Positions 1 through 7,911 of a stretch of 18,005 nt of DNA are shown here, in pieces (the stretch's first letter is position 1; every line of letters begins with the position of its first letter). The notes below the pieces were generated by a model that was given only the letters and a program-made list of their open reading frames with translations, had not been told where the DNA came from and did not search any database. Both the position numbers and the translations under genes were made by a program. This stretch comes from Rhodobacterales bacterium UBA3080 (GTDB lineage Bacteria > Pseudomonadota > Alphaproteobacteria > Rhodobacterales > Rhodobacteraceae), in NCBI GenBank assembly GCA_002366645.1, contig DFBM01000055.1, positions 6,556-24,560 of the forward strand, written 5' to 3'.

Positions 1-1446
1 CCGTACGGGCAAAAGCTGTTTTTGTCAGAAGATAACGTGCCTGCGATATACCTCAGTGGAAACTTCGGGGATGCAAGGTGTGAACCTTGGGCCGGTGCTC
101 CCTCGCAGCTAGCAACGGCGCGAGATCAGGGGCTTCCGTATGCGCCGATATGCGATGGGTTGCTCTATTTGCGCAACCAGTCGAGTGGTTCGAAAACGAC
201 GTTGGAGCGGACAACGGACTTCCTGCGTGACCACGTTTGGAAAGGTGAGCAAGTAGTCCGGTTTGTTCGTGACAACTTCTTCAAGGATTCAGCGCTGGAG
301 ATCAGTAAAGTTCTGGCTGTTGACGGAACCGGACAGTTGGCCGACGGCCCAGTTCCGGCGTTGATCGATGGAGCTGTTGAGGATCGCTATGTCATCACAG
401 CGTTGCACGGCTTTGCCCTACAAGGGACAAAACCCGGACAAATGACGGTTGGGCTTTGGTATCCGGTCGTCGATATGCCTGATGTTTTTGTCAGCGCAAT
501 TCAACCCAAAGCAATAAGCAGTTCGATTTTAAGAGGTCCTGGCACTACCAATGGATTGGACTCGGTTGAATCGCGGGCAACAGATTATTTTGTCGCCTTC
601 GATTTGGATAAATTCGAGCTTGGCTATGCGGTTGGTACTGATCACCCGGGGTTGGGTTGGTCGCCGCGACCACCGGCGTCGATGCATGTCGGCGGGATGC
701 CCGGACCGGACGGGGTGAACACGATGAAGCCGCTTGTCAGGCTCGGGATGGTTAATCCGACACTGACCGATCGGACTATCGCTACCTTCACCGCCGGTTT
801 TAAACGTAGTCACGGCGCTTTCAAGTATGGCGACTATGCCTCGATCAACTTCGGTATGCATTACGGGTTCATCGAACAGGGGGTGGTGCTTAGTAAACTC
901 CAACCGCATCTGTCCACTCTCTACGTGTTGAACGATGGCACGATTGATATGAAGACCTGGACCGAGGCGGATAATGCACTATTGCCCGAAATAAAATTCG
1001 CACGCCAAAACGGTGTCCCGTTGCTGGAGCTTGATCCCGTAACCGGATTGGGCGTTCCGGGCGATCGGGTAACGCAATGGGGCGCTGGCAACTGGTCAGG
1101 TTCGGCCGAGGCAGATTTGCGCACCTTGCGGGCAGGGGCATGTGTACAGGAATCCGGCGGCAAGCGGTTTTTGATCTATGGGTATTTCTCCGCGGCTACG
1201 CCTTCGGTAATGGCGCGAACCTTTCAGGGCTATGCGTGCGACTATGCGATGCTGCTCGATATGAATGCGCTCGAACATACGTATCTGGCGTTATATGTGC
1301 GTCGCGGGGGCGATGTGCATATTGAACATTTGATCCCGGGGATGAGCGCGGTCGATAAAACGGCATCGAACGGCGGGCTGATCCCAAGATTTTTGGGCTT
1401 TCCGGATAATCGGGACCTGTTTTATTTGATGCGACGGGAGGAATGA
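1..1446 (+). CDS. Partial protein with NAGPA-like (phosphodiester glycosidase-like) C-terminal region
   Basis: The reading frame is open from the first base, so the true start lies upstream of the window; the TTG at 22 is only the first start-like codon inside it. About 480 residues are visible. The last ~200 residues look like the NAGPA/DUF2233 phosphodiester-glycosidase fold: an INFGMHYGF segment followed by V-LSKL and YVLNDGTIDMKTW, then a segment with RAGACVQESGGKRFLIYGYFS and DYAMLLDMNALEHTY, which resembles the family's pattern of a glycine-rich N-G core, a 'dG' strand and a C-terminal 'amnLDGG' motif. Here the last motif reads LLDMNA instead of LDGG, so activity is doubtful. The first ~250 residues match nothing I recognise. 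The stop overlaps the next start region (ATGA at 1443-1446), which suggests translational coupling to the FGE-like gene. The family call is by eye and tentative; that the gene is real is near certain from length and coupling. Confidence 0.72.
   Translation, partial: PYGQKLFLSEDNVPAIYLSGNFGDARCEPWAGAPSQLATARDQGLPYAPICDGLLYLRNQSSGSKTTLERTTDFLRDHVWKGEQVVRFVRDNFFKDSALEISKVLAVDGTGQLADGPVPALIDGAVEDRYVITALHGFALQGTKPGQMTVGLWYPVVDMPDVFVSAIQPKAISSSILRGPGTTNGLDSVESRATDYFVAFDLDKFELGYAVGTDHPGLGWSPRPPASMHVGGMPGPDGVNTMKPLVRLGMVNPTLTDRTIATFTAGFKRSHGAFKYGDYASINFGMHYGFIEQGVVLSKLQPHLSTLYVLNDGTIDMKTWTEADNALLPEIKFARQNGVPLLELDPVTGLGVPGDRVTQWGAGNWSGSAEADLRTLRAGACVQESGGKRFLIYGYFSAATPSVMARTFQGYACDYAMLLDMNALEHTYLALYVRRGGDVHIEHLIPGMSAVDKTASNGGLIPRFLGFPDNRDLFYLMRREE
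1436..1442 (+). promoter_or_regulatory. Ribosome binding site deciding the start of the FGE-like gene
   Basis: GGGAGGA lies here. It is one base from the ATG at 1443, too close to serve it, but seven bases (counted from the GGAGG core) from the in-frame ATG at 1449. The second ATG is therefore the better start, and it also gives a compact signal peptide. Confidence 0.6.
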
Positions 1447-1448
1447 AG

Positions 1449-2453
1449 ATGCTACGTAAAACTCTTGTAATTCTTACTGCTTTGACACTCGGCAGTACTT
1501 CGGGAGCGATGGCGCAAACTGCGTTGCAACAGCATAACGAGGTATTGTTTCAGCAACTAAAACAAGTACACCGTTTGTCTACCGCCGAGCTCGACCGGTT
1601 GCGCGAAATATTCGCTCGTTCGGGGTTTATGGGGCAGGGCAACCCGGCGATTTCCACGCATCCAATTACAACGGAACAATGCCGTTCCGGTATTCCGGGC
1701 GGCGTAAACGGCTATGCGAATTCGCGGTTCGAGCGGATATGCGGAGACAAATATATGGCGCCGCTTTACGATCCTAGAACACAACGCCCCGAAGATGCGA
1801 CAGCATGTATAGACCAGTTCGAGTTTCCGAACATCCCGTGCACCTATCCTGTGGTCTGGACCAAGGCTTCCGAAGCGGCGCAAGTTTGTGCGGCAATGGG
1901 TAAACGGCTATGCGATGCCCATGAATGGGAGGGTAGCTGCGCCGGAGCGCTGGAGCCTGCCGACTATCGCTTCGATTTGGCGCAAGGCATATCTGCAAGT
2001 ACAGCGGTCTCTAGAATGCGCGCTGCACATAACGCACAATACGAAGCAACCAAAAGCTGGAGCTATGGTCCCGTTTACGAGCGGGGTGTATGTGCAGCGG
2101 CCAGCCAGAAAAGTTCTACCTGTGGCGGGGGTGGTTTTAACAGCTGTGGTTCAAACACCTACCCAACGGGCAGCTTCCCGAACTGTAAAAGTACCCTTGG
2201 CGTTTATGACACCAACGGTAATGCCGCCGAGCATATGAACCTGCCGCTCGCGCCTGACCAGATGAGTAGTCGTGGTAGCACGACGCTGGGCGTGACCGAA
2301 ATGAAAGGTAGCTGGTTTATATTCGACAAATATCGCGCGCACGAAGATTGGTGTCGTTGGCGGGCGCCGTATTGGCACGGCTCGCGGGTTCTAAGTTCGG
2401 CGAGTCACGAGAATTACCACCTTGGGTTCAGGTGCTGTAAAACTGTTGACTAG
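1449..2453 (+). CDS. Exported SUMF1/formylglycine-generating-enzyme-like protein
   Basis: This 334-aa protein has a signal peptide (about residues 1-22, ending GAMA before QT), a helical stretch to about residue 58, and then a FGE-sulfatase/SUMF1-type fold. Family landmarks are CIDQFEFP (about 120), a GKRLCDAHEWE segment (about 151-161), GNAAEHM (about 257) and the C-terminal HLGFRCC (about 325-330), which matches the family's N-GFRC ending. In true formylglycine-generating enzymes two cysteines five residues apart near the C-terminus bind copper and oxidise the substrate cysteine. Here the first is present (DWCRWRAP, about 302) but the second position is proline, so enzymatic FGE activity is unlikely and a binding or structural role is more plausible. 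Fourteen cysteines in an exported protein suggest disulfides. It is coupled to the upstream gene. No sulfatase gene is visible nearby. Confidence 0.85.
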   Translation: MLRKTLVILTALTLGSTSGAMAQTALQQHNEVLFQQLKQVHRLSTAELDRLREIFARSGFMGQGNPAISTHPITTEQCRSGIPGGVNGYANSRFERICGDKYMAPLYDPRTQRPEDATACIDQFEFPNIPCTYPVVWTKASEAAQVCAAMGKRLCDAHEWEGSCAGALEPADYRFDLAQGISASTAVSRMRAAHNAQYEATKSWSYGPVYERGVCAAASQKSSTCGGGGFNSCGSNTYPTGSFPNCKSTLGVYDTNGNAAEHMNLPLAPDQMSSRGSTTLGVTEMKGSWFIFDKYRAHEDWCRWRAPYWHGSRVLSSASHENYHLGFRCCKTVD

Positions 2454-2485
2454 GTGCGGTTGACCCCCAACGTCAACCACACCTA
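2451..2485. terminator. Stem-loop between convergent genes
   Basis: TAGGTGCGGTTGA (2451-2463) and TCAACCACACCTA (2473-2485) pair with one C-A mismatch, giving a 13-position stem with a 9-nt loop. It sits between two convergent stop codons and includes the TAG of the FGE-like gene. No U-tract follows on either strand, so it may be a transcript-end or RNA-stability hairpin rather than a classic intrinsic terminator. Confidence 0.55.
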
Positions 2486-2488
2486 GTG

Positions 2489-3373
2489 CTAGCGGTATAG
2501 GGAAGCCTGTAGTCCGCGTGCATTGTTGATCGGGCCTTCACTGCTCACGATCTGTGCTAAACGCGGGTCTTGCATGATATCGGCCAAGGGAACCGCTCTG
2601 CCGTTAACATAGGCGGTTTCGCTTACCAGCCGGACTCCGTGGCTATAATCGGCATAGAGGGCTCCGTGGACGGTGCTCAGCGGCTGGATTGGAACACCAT
2701 TGGTGCGATGCCAGCCATAGATTGCCACGCGGCCCGGTTTGGAACGCAGGCGGACTGACAAAACCAGATCTTTTTTCTGACCAGCGGTCAGCGCGTCCAG
2801 ATCATTGCCGAGCGGCGCCAGTTGGCCGTCAACGGTATCGTTGTGTGTCAGAAGATACCCGGTGGAACTCATCTGGCTGGTTGGCTTCATTGGGCTGGGC
2901 GCGAGACGAATGCCGGCTTGGGAATAAATCGCGTCGACCATCTTAGTGGTCGGTAGGAAAAAGCCGAATTCGTCGGCAATTTCTGCGGCAGCAGGCAATC
3001 CCATCGGAATACGAACGAAATCCCTGTCATTCCCGACCGCCAGATAATCAGGCGTAACGCAGATCGTAACATTTGCTGCCTGACCATCGGCGAGTTTACC
3101 AGTGAAAGTTACGGGGATCAGGTTACGCAGAAAGGACGGGACGTTCCCCGACAAGACCTGCGAGGTCACCACGCTATCACGTTCGGAACCGCTGAGGTTT
3201 AGAACTTGTTCCATGACATCGCTGCCAGCAGGTGCTTTAGCGCGCCGCGTTGGAATTTCACGCACCAACCCGTTGGCACAAGTGGTGGAATTCTGGTTTG
3301 AGCTGGAAGCGAAGGAGGTGTTGGCCGACAAGATGTAAATCGCGACACCTACAACCGAAACAAGTTTTTTCAT
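2489..3373 (-). CDS. Exported protein of unknown function
   Basis: The ATG at 3373 gives 294 residues beginning MKKLVSVVGVAIYILSANTSFA, a typical Sec signal peptide with likely cleavage after SFA. An alternative TTG at 3391 would add six residues ahead of the lysines and is less convincing; neither start has a strong ribosome binding site. The mature part has no membrane segment. Its C-terminal half has a distinctive run: KPGRVAIYGWHR, then GVPIQPLSTVHGALYADYSHGVRLV and a VNGRAVPLADIMQDPRLAQIVSSEGP ending. The histidines in GWH, VHG and YSHG and the aspartate in ADYSHG look like a conserved core and could form an active or metal site, but that is inference. I do not recognise a named family. 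It is transcribed towards the FGE-like gene and is probably monocistronic. Confidence 0.8.
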   Translation of the reverse strand: MKKLVSVVGVAIYILSANTSFASSSNQNSTTCANGLVREIPTRRAKAPAGSDVMEQVLNLSGSERDSVVTSQVLSGNVPSFLRNLIPVTFTGKLADGQAANVTICVTPDYLAVGNDRDFVRIPMGLPAAAEIADEFGFFLPTTKMVDAIYSQAGIRLAPSPMKPTSQMSSTGYLLTHNDTVDGQLAPLGNDLDALTAGQKKDLVLSVRLRSKPGRVAIYGWHRTNGVPIQPLSTVHGALYADYSHGVRLVSETAYVNGRAVPLADIMQDPRLAQIVSSEGPINNARGLQASLYR

Positions 3374-3476
3374 TTGAAGCCTGATTTCCAAGGGTAAAAT
3401 GTTCCGCTAGCTTTCGCCGAAAATCACCAACCAAGTCAAGTCAACTGAAAATTCACGCGCGGAAACCCGCCGTTTT

Positions 3477-3498
3477 GAGACTCTGTCAATTGAGTCTC
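3477..3498. repeat. Inverted repeat GAGACTC / GAGTCTC
   Basis: A perfect 7-bp inverted repeat (3477-3483 with 3492-3498) with an 8-nt spacer, placed between divergent genes. It could be an operator or an RNA hairpin; no regulator is recognisable from it. Confidence 0.55.
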
Positions 3499-3507
3499 TA
3501 CGCGAAA

Positions 3508-3531
3508 TCAGTGGTTTATTCAGTGGTTTAT
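3508..3531. repeat. Perfect 12-bp tandem duplication TCAGTGGTTTAT x2
   Basis: Two adjacent identical copies at 3508-3519 and 3520-3531 in the divergent control region. This could be a pair of direct-repeat protein-binding sites or a replication-slippage duplication. Confidence 0.75.
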
Positions 3532-3687
3532 AAGGTCAATGTTACGGATACTCTTACGCGTAATCGCCAAATTGACGATTTTCCGCCCTGATCTTTATTC
3601 TTTCTGGGTTTTCTGCTATAAAGGAACCAATATTTGTCGTGATTAAGTGGTTAACCAGTACAGTTTCAGTCGTATTTCCGTTAGATC

Positions 3688-3694
3688 GGAGGAG
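3688..3694 (+). promoter_or_regulatory. Ribosome binding site of the pilin gene
   Basis: GGAGGAG lies just before the ATG at 3699 and decides that start over upstream in-frame start-like codons (for example near 3639), which would add 20 residues ahead of the normal pilin leader. Confidence 0.75.
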
Positions 3695-3698
3695 TACC

Positions 3699-4181
3699 AT
3701 GAGAACTCTACATCACTTTCTTAACGAAGATTCCGGAGCAGTTACCGTTGATTGGGTCGTGCTTACTTCTGCGATCGTCGGTATTGCTATGGCCATGATG
3801 CTGCTGATTTCGGGTGGCATAAGTACTGGATCAAATAACATTTCGGCTGGCATGAGCTCGGTTGGATCGTACGACTTTACCAAAAAGGACGCCACTAAAT
3901 ACTTTGATTTCGGCATTGCTGCGTATCCCGACAACCAGACGCAAGCTTGGCGGGCAGGGCGGCTTGAAGTCGATACCTACGCTCCCGCTGGATATAACTA
4001 CGACCCCGAATTTACGACTACGCGGTACGTCGATACAAGTTCCGGCAATCCGATTTATGTTTCCGATGACGGACTAAGCTATAGCATTGGTGGCGAAGTG
4101 GTTTTGGCTTCCGAATATAATGGATCCGGAAGCGACACGTTCAAATCGACCTTTGACGCATATTGGGTTGAAACGCAGTAA
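3699..4181 (+). CDS. Flp/Fap-like type IVb pilin with long C-terminal domain
   Basis: This 160-aa protein starts with a short leader MRTLHHFLNEDSG followed by AVTVDWVVLTSAIVGIAMAMMLLISGG, the layout of Flp/Fap pilins: a hydrophilic leader ending in glycine, cut by a TadV-type prepilin peptidase, then a hydrophobic assembly helix. The usual E5-Y6 pair after the cut site is replaced by D-W (G|AVTVDW), a conservative swap. Classical Flp pilins are about 50-80 aa; here some 110 extra residues follow, rich in tyrosine, aspartate, serine and glycine and with no cysteine. These would form an exposed domain, so this may be a minor pilin or pseudopilin. No tad/cpa assembly genes are in the window, so assembly would depend on a locus elsewhere. 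The gene is preceded by a good ribosome binding site and an unusually repeat-rich upstream region. Confidence 0.78.
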   Translation: MRTLHHFLNEDSGAVTVDWVVLTSAIVGIAMAMMLLISGGISTGSNNISAGMSSVGSYDFTKKDATKYFDFGIAAYPDNQTQAWRAGRLEVDTYAPAGYNYDPEFTTTRYVDTSSGNPIYVSDDGLSYSIGGEVVLASEYNGSGSDTFKSTFDAYWVETQ

Positions 4182-4185
4182 CCAT

Positions 4186-4230
4186 TCGGCTCTTGCCAAA
4201 AGATTGCTTAATATTCGCCAATAGAGCCGA
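4186..4230. terminator. Inverted repeat between convergent pilin and Lon-like genes
   Basis: TCGGCTCT (4186-4193) and AGAGCCGA (4223-4230) form a perfect 8-bp stem around a 29-nt loop, just after the pilin stop and just before the end of the convergent Lon-like gene. The loop is long and only a weak T-rich stretch (CGTTATTTCT) follows on the plus strand, so the terminator role is tentative. Confidence 0.4.
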
Positions 4231-4232
4231 CG

Positions 4233-6668
4233 TTATTTCTCAGGCTTTATAAATTCCCGTCGCGTTAATGCAAATTCCCGTAACCGGCTTTCAACGTTCG
4301 CGTTTATCGATCCCGCTTTGAACGCGCCGTTCCGCCCTCTTTTTCCGGCGTGTTTGCCTGTCAAAATTTCGATACCTTCGTCGATGTTCGAAACCGGATA
4401 GATGTTGAATTTACCGTTTTCAACGGCTCTCGCTATGTCCTCGCGTACCATAAGGTTTTTGACGTTGGCTTTGGGGATCAATACACCTTGCCGACCGGTT
4501 AGCCGCCGATGCTTACAGACGTCAAAGAACCCTTCGATTTTTTCGTTAACCCCGCCAATCGCTTGCACTTCGCCGTTTTGGTTAACAGACCCGGTGACTG
4601 CCAACGATTGCTCAATCGCTGTGTCGGAAAGGGCCGAGAGCAGGGCGTATAACTCGGCTGACGAGGCGCTGTCACCGTCGATGCCGCCATAGCTCTGCTC
4701 AAACACCAGCGACGCCCAGAGCGACATCGGCACGTCCTTCGCGTAATTCGCCGCAAGATAGCTGGATAGGATTAGGACACCTTTGGAGTGGAGTGGTCCG
4801 CCAAGTTCGACCTCCCGTTCAATGTCGACAACTTTGCCGGTTCCCATGCGGACATTGGCTGTGATGCGGGTCGGTCGCCCGAAACTATATCCGTCCAGTT
4901 CCATTACCGACAGCCCGTTGATCTGACCGATTTTGCTGCCGCTGGTGTCAATCAACATAGTTTTTCGCGCGATCATTTCCTGAACGCGTTCAGAAATGCG
5001 GCTTGAACGTTCCGTTGCAGCGTCGATGGCAGCCGTGACGTGCGCTTGAGTGACAAGCTTTTTGCGTTGCTTATCTGCAATGAAATCAGCTTCGCGCATA
5101 ATGTCGCCAAGCTGTCCGACCCGAAGTGTAAGCTTGTCGGCGTTACCGGCGATACGTGCCGCTTCGTCTATAATTCTTGCCACCCCGTCATTTGTAAACG
5201 GTTTCATATCTTCGCGCTTGGCAATGGAACCGATCATGCGTGCGTATAGTTTATTGGATTTGGCCGAACGTTCGAGGTCCGTATTGAAATCGGCCTGAAC
5301 TTTGAAAAGTTCGGAAAAATCGGGATCGAGGTAGACCAATAGCGAATACAAAAAATGATCTCCGACCAGTACTACGCGGATGTCCAACGGGATCGGGTCG
5401 GGTTTCAGCGAAGTGGTTCCCATCAATGAAAGTTTTTCCGCTGGCGAAATGATCGAAATAGTTCCGTTTTGCAGGCAACGTTTAAGGCCATCCCAGGCAA
5501 AAGATTCCGAAAGTACGCGGCGCGCATCAAGCATCAGGTATCCGCCATTGGCGCGGTGTAGCGCACCGGGCTTGATGAGTGTGAAATCTGTTGTCAGTGT
5601 GCCCATCGTCGAAATATGCTCGACCCGACCAGTCAAGTTGGAGAGCGTCGGCATCGGTTCGTCAACGACGGGCGCGCAGGTATCTTTTGCGCCGTGCGTA
5701 ACCATAACGTTTACCGTATAGCGCTTAAATTCTGGATATTCGTGAAAGCGCGAAGTGACGACGGGAAAGGAGCCACCACCTTGTTGTGACGGTTCGATTA
5801 TAAAATAGTCGGCGTTTTCGAGGATGTCGTCCTGAACGTCCCGCAAATGCTCCTTGATGCTTTCAATACCGGAAAACTGTACTGCAACTTCGTTTATTGC
5901 TGTTTCAACGGCCTGCGCCGCCATCGTGGCATTCAGTTCCTCGACCGCCTTTCGATGTTCTTTTTCCCCTTTCGGGATAGTCTCTAAAAACTCAGCTAGT
6001 TCGCTTTGGGTGGCGTCGATTCGAACTTCGATTTCCGCTTTTTCATCTTCAGGGAGTTTGTGGAAATCTTTCGGGTTTAGAACTTTGCCGTCTTTGATTG
6101 CAGTCACGACAAAACCGACAGAGGTTTGAAGGATCGAGACATGGCGATTTCTGGCATCCTCGCTCAACTTTTCAAAAGCGGCGTCACGGTTATCACTGTG
6201 TTGTTGCTCAATTGCATTACGTTGGCTTTGATATTCGTCCGACTCAAAAAGCAACGGAATTGCGGCGGCTAGATCATTGATCAGTTCGTTCATCGCAGCC
6301 TTGAATTCAGGGCCGAGGCCGCTTGGTAGCGCAAGCGCTTTGGGTTTGTGGGGCGTTTGGAAATTGTTTACATATACCCAGTCTTGCGGCAATGGCCGTT
6401 CGATGGCTTTGGCCTCCAGCGAGTCCCTGACCGCAGCATGACGACCAGTACCTGCCGGCCCTACGGCATATAAATTAAAACTGGGGTGAGCGATGCTTGC
6501 CGACAGGTTGATCGCATTCAGCGCGCGTTCCTGCCCGAGCAGACCGGGTATTTCGGGCAGTTTGGCCGTAGATTTAAAACCTAGCGATTTGGGATCACAG
6601 ACTGATCGAAGCTGGTTCGCGGCCAATCCGGCAGGTCGATTGATCAGCTTTTTTTCGACGGTTCCCAT
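4233..6668 (-). CDS. Lon-like ATP-dependent protease (AAA_32 / Lon C-terminal domain family)
   Basis: This 811-aa protein belongs to the Lon-related family with an N-terminal AAA_32-type region and a C-terminal Lon peptidase domain (S16). The catalytic dyad is visible as Ser667 (in DGDSASSAE) and Lys710 (in GGVNEKIEGF), 43 residues apart, the same spacing as in E. coli Lon. The Walker A-like segment near residue 65 reads GPAGTGRHAAV, with arginine where lysine is normal, a degenerate P-loop; GGYLMLDARRVL (about 380) and the following sensor regions look like the rest of an AAA module. A hydrophilic helical segment lies at about 130-280. The ATG at 6668 follows GGAGAG at good spacing and is preferred over a TTG at 6680. 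It is 76 bp downstream of the M50 protease gene on the same strand, so probably co-transcribed. The role in protein quality control or stress is inferred from the family. Confidence 0.92.
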   Translation of the reverse strand: MGTVEKKLINRPAGLAANQLRSVCDPKSLGFKSTAKLPEIPGLLGQERALNAINLSASIAHPSFNLYAVGPAGTGRHAAVRDSLEAKAIERPLPQDWVYVNNFQTPHKPKALALPSGLGPEFKAAMNELINDLAAAIPLLFESDEYQSQRNAIEQQHSDNRDAAFEKLSEDARNRHVSILQTSVGFVVTAIKDGKVLNPKDFHKLPEDEKAEIEVRIDATQSELAEFLETIPKGEKEHRKAVEELNATMAAQAVETAINEVAVQFSGIESIKEHLRDVQDDILENADYFIIEPSQQGGGSFPVVTSRFHEYPEFKRYTVNVMVTHGAKDTCAPVVDEPMPTLSNLTGRVEHISTMGTLTTDFTLIKPGALHRANGGYLMLDARRVLSESFAWDGLKRCLQNGTISIISPAEKLSLMGTTSLKPDPIPLDIRVVLVGDHFLYSLLVYLDPDFSELFKVQADFNTDLERSAKSNKLYARMIGSIAKREDMKPFTNDGVARIIDEAARIAGNADKLTLRVGQLGDIMREADFIADKQRKKLVTQAHVTAAIDAATERSSRISERVQEMIARKTMLIDTSGSKIGQINGLSVMELDGYSFGRPTRITANVRMGTGKVVDIEREVELGGPLHSKGVLILSSYLAANYAKDVPMSLWASLVFEQSYGGIDGDSASSAELYALLSALSDTAIEQSLAVTGSVNQNGEVQAIGGVNEKIEGFFDVCKHRRLTGRQGVLIPKANVKNLMVREDIARAVENGKFNIYPVSNIDEGIEILTGKHAGKRGRNGAFKAGSINANVESRLREFALTRREFIKPEK

Positions 6669-6744
6669 AATTCTCTCCAATTATTTCAACATCAATGCTG
6701 TGGTTGAGGTTAAGTAAAGCACCTCATGGACCAACGCTAATTCT

Positions 6745-7884
6745 TTATACTTGGCGCGTTATTCCGAATTCGTTCTTCAACGAGATATAGGAAACCACAT
6801 CCGTTAGGGACACGACACCGAGCAGGTGCACGCCATCGGTTACAAGGAACTTTTTCTGCGGACCGCTCTGCATCTGCTCGATCAATGCCTGAACCGGTAG
6901 GTTTGGTGCGATCGAATTTTCCGTGGAAAGTGGAGTATAGATATCCGCGACCGTTAAACTGCCCCAGTTTTCCCTGTCGATTTTGTGAAGGATATGGCGA
7001 TCAATGAAACCGCGCAAATGAGTGCCGTCGACGACCGGAATAAAGCCTTTATTTTGCCCAAGGACAATCTCGTTCACCAGATCGTTGATACGTGAGGCCG
7101 AATCAACCGTAATAGGTGTGCGCGTCATGATTTGTCCGACGGTATGCCCTGCCAGAATCCGCTCTATTCGTTGGCTTTCGTACGTTCCGCGTGACGAACC
7201 GAAAACGAAGAAACCGATCAGAATTAGCCAGAATCCCCCGAAGCCGCCGCCAGTTGCGACCGATACGAGCCCAAGCGCCATAATGGCGATGCCAAGCACG
7301 CTGCCAAGGCGGCTTGCGATGCGGGTTGCGAATTCAAGGTCTGACTTGAGGTACCAGAGAAAGGCACGCAGAACCCTGCCGCCGTCCATCGGAAAAGCAG
7401 GAACCATGTTAAAGATGGCAAGTACCAGATTTGCCAGAGAGAGATAGCCGAAAAGGGCGACCCCAAGTTCGCCGCCTTCGATATTTGTGAATATACCCGC
7501 CATAATATAGCCCAACCCCGCCAACGCGAAACTCATTGCAGGACCCGCAATCGCGATCCAGAATTCCGAGCGGGCGCTCTTTGGTTCACTATCAAGCCCG
7601 GCAACGCCGCCAAAAATGAAAAGTGTTATTCCTTTGATTTTCAGACCGTAAGAAATCGCAACTACCGAGTGCGCCAGTTCGTGCAACAGCAGTGATGCGA
7701 AAAAGCCGAACATGGCGATGATACCGAGCGAAAAATAGGTGACTTGTGACAGTCCCGGTATAAGCTGCGGGAAGTATTGAACCGACAGGTTCCAGACGAA
7801 CAGCGCTGCAATTAGCAACCAGCTGGGATCAATGCGGATTTCAATTCCGTAGACGCGAAAGATTGTGACGGCATTTTTAAACAT
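6745..7884 (-). CDS. Site-2 protease family (M50) membrane metalloprotease with CBS domains
   Basis: This 379-aa membrane protein has the M50 zinc-binding motif HELAH (68-72) in its second hydrophobic region and the family's other metal-ligand motif, PMDGGR (D167). Hydrophobic segments lie at about 21-36, 50-75, 108-131, 145-162 and 190-225. The C-terminal ~150 residues are soluble and form two CBS-like repeats (starting near VGQIMTRTPITV and LTVADIYTPLST, and ending GVVSLTDVVSYI), as in the subgroup of S2P homologues whose protease is thought to be regulated by adenine-nucleotide binding. Members cleave transmembrane or signal-peptide substrates within the membrane; the substrate here is unknown. 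The start ATG is 27 bp downstream of the small upstream gene, so the two are probably one transcript, followed by the Lon-like protease. Confidence 0.93.
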   Translation of the reverse strand: MFKNAVTIFRVYGIEIRIDPSWLLIAALFVWNLSVQYFPQLIPGLSQVTYFSLGIIAMFGFFASLLLHELAHSVVAISYGLKIKGITLFIFGGVAGLDSEPKSARSEFWIAIAGPAMSFALAGLGYIMAGIFTNIEGGELGVALFGYLSLANLVLAIFNMVPAFPMDGGRVLRAFLWYLKSDLEFATRIASRLGSVLGIAIMALGLVSVATGGGFGGFWLILIGFFVFGSSRGTYESQRIERILAGHTVGQIMTRTPITVDSASRINDLVNEIVLGQNKGFIPVVDGTHLRGFIDRHILHKIDRENWGSLTVADIYTPLSTENSIAPNLPVQALIEQMQSGPQKKFLVTDGVHLLGVVSLTDVVSYISLKNEFGITRQV

Positions 7885-7911
7885 GGTCTGAATCCTTGAT
7901 TGAAGACCGCA

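Larger units (their letters stand above)
3374..3698. other. Intergenic region upstream of the pilin gene and the exported-protein gene
   Basis: This 325-bp spacer lies between divergent genes and must hold both promoters. It contains a 7-bp hairpin (3477-3498), a perfect 12-bp tandem duplication (3508-3531) and a 10-bp palindrome TTACGCGTAA (3554-3563). TTGACG at 3572 and TATAAA at 3617 are promoter-like but not correctly spaced with each other. No gene was found inside it. Confidence 0.6.

Noticed and set aside
529..909. Minus-strand open frame of 126 codons inside the first gene
   Set aside because: Overlaps a long coupled gene on the opposite strand and shows no protein-like features.
1449..2453. 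Annotation as an active formylglycine-generating enzyme
   Set aside because: Only one of the two catalytic cysteines is present near the C-terminus and no sulfatase is nearby.
3572..3622. Sigma-70 promoter TTGACG ... TATAAA before the pilin
   Set aside because: The two boxes are 39 bp apart, and the sequence 17 bp after TTGACG is a poor -10 element.
5380..5721. Plus-strand open frame of 113 codons inside the Lon-like gene
   Set aside because: Antisense to the conserved protease and with no domain, ribosome binding site or neighbour support.
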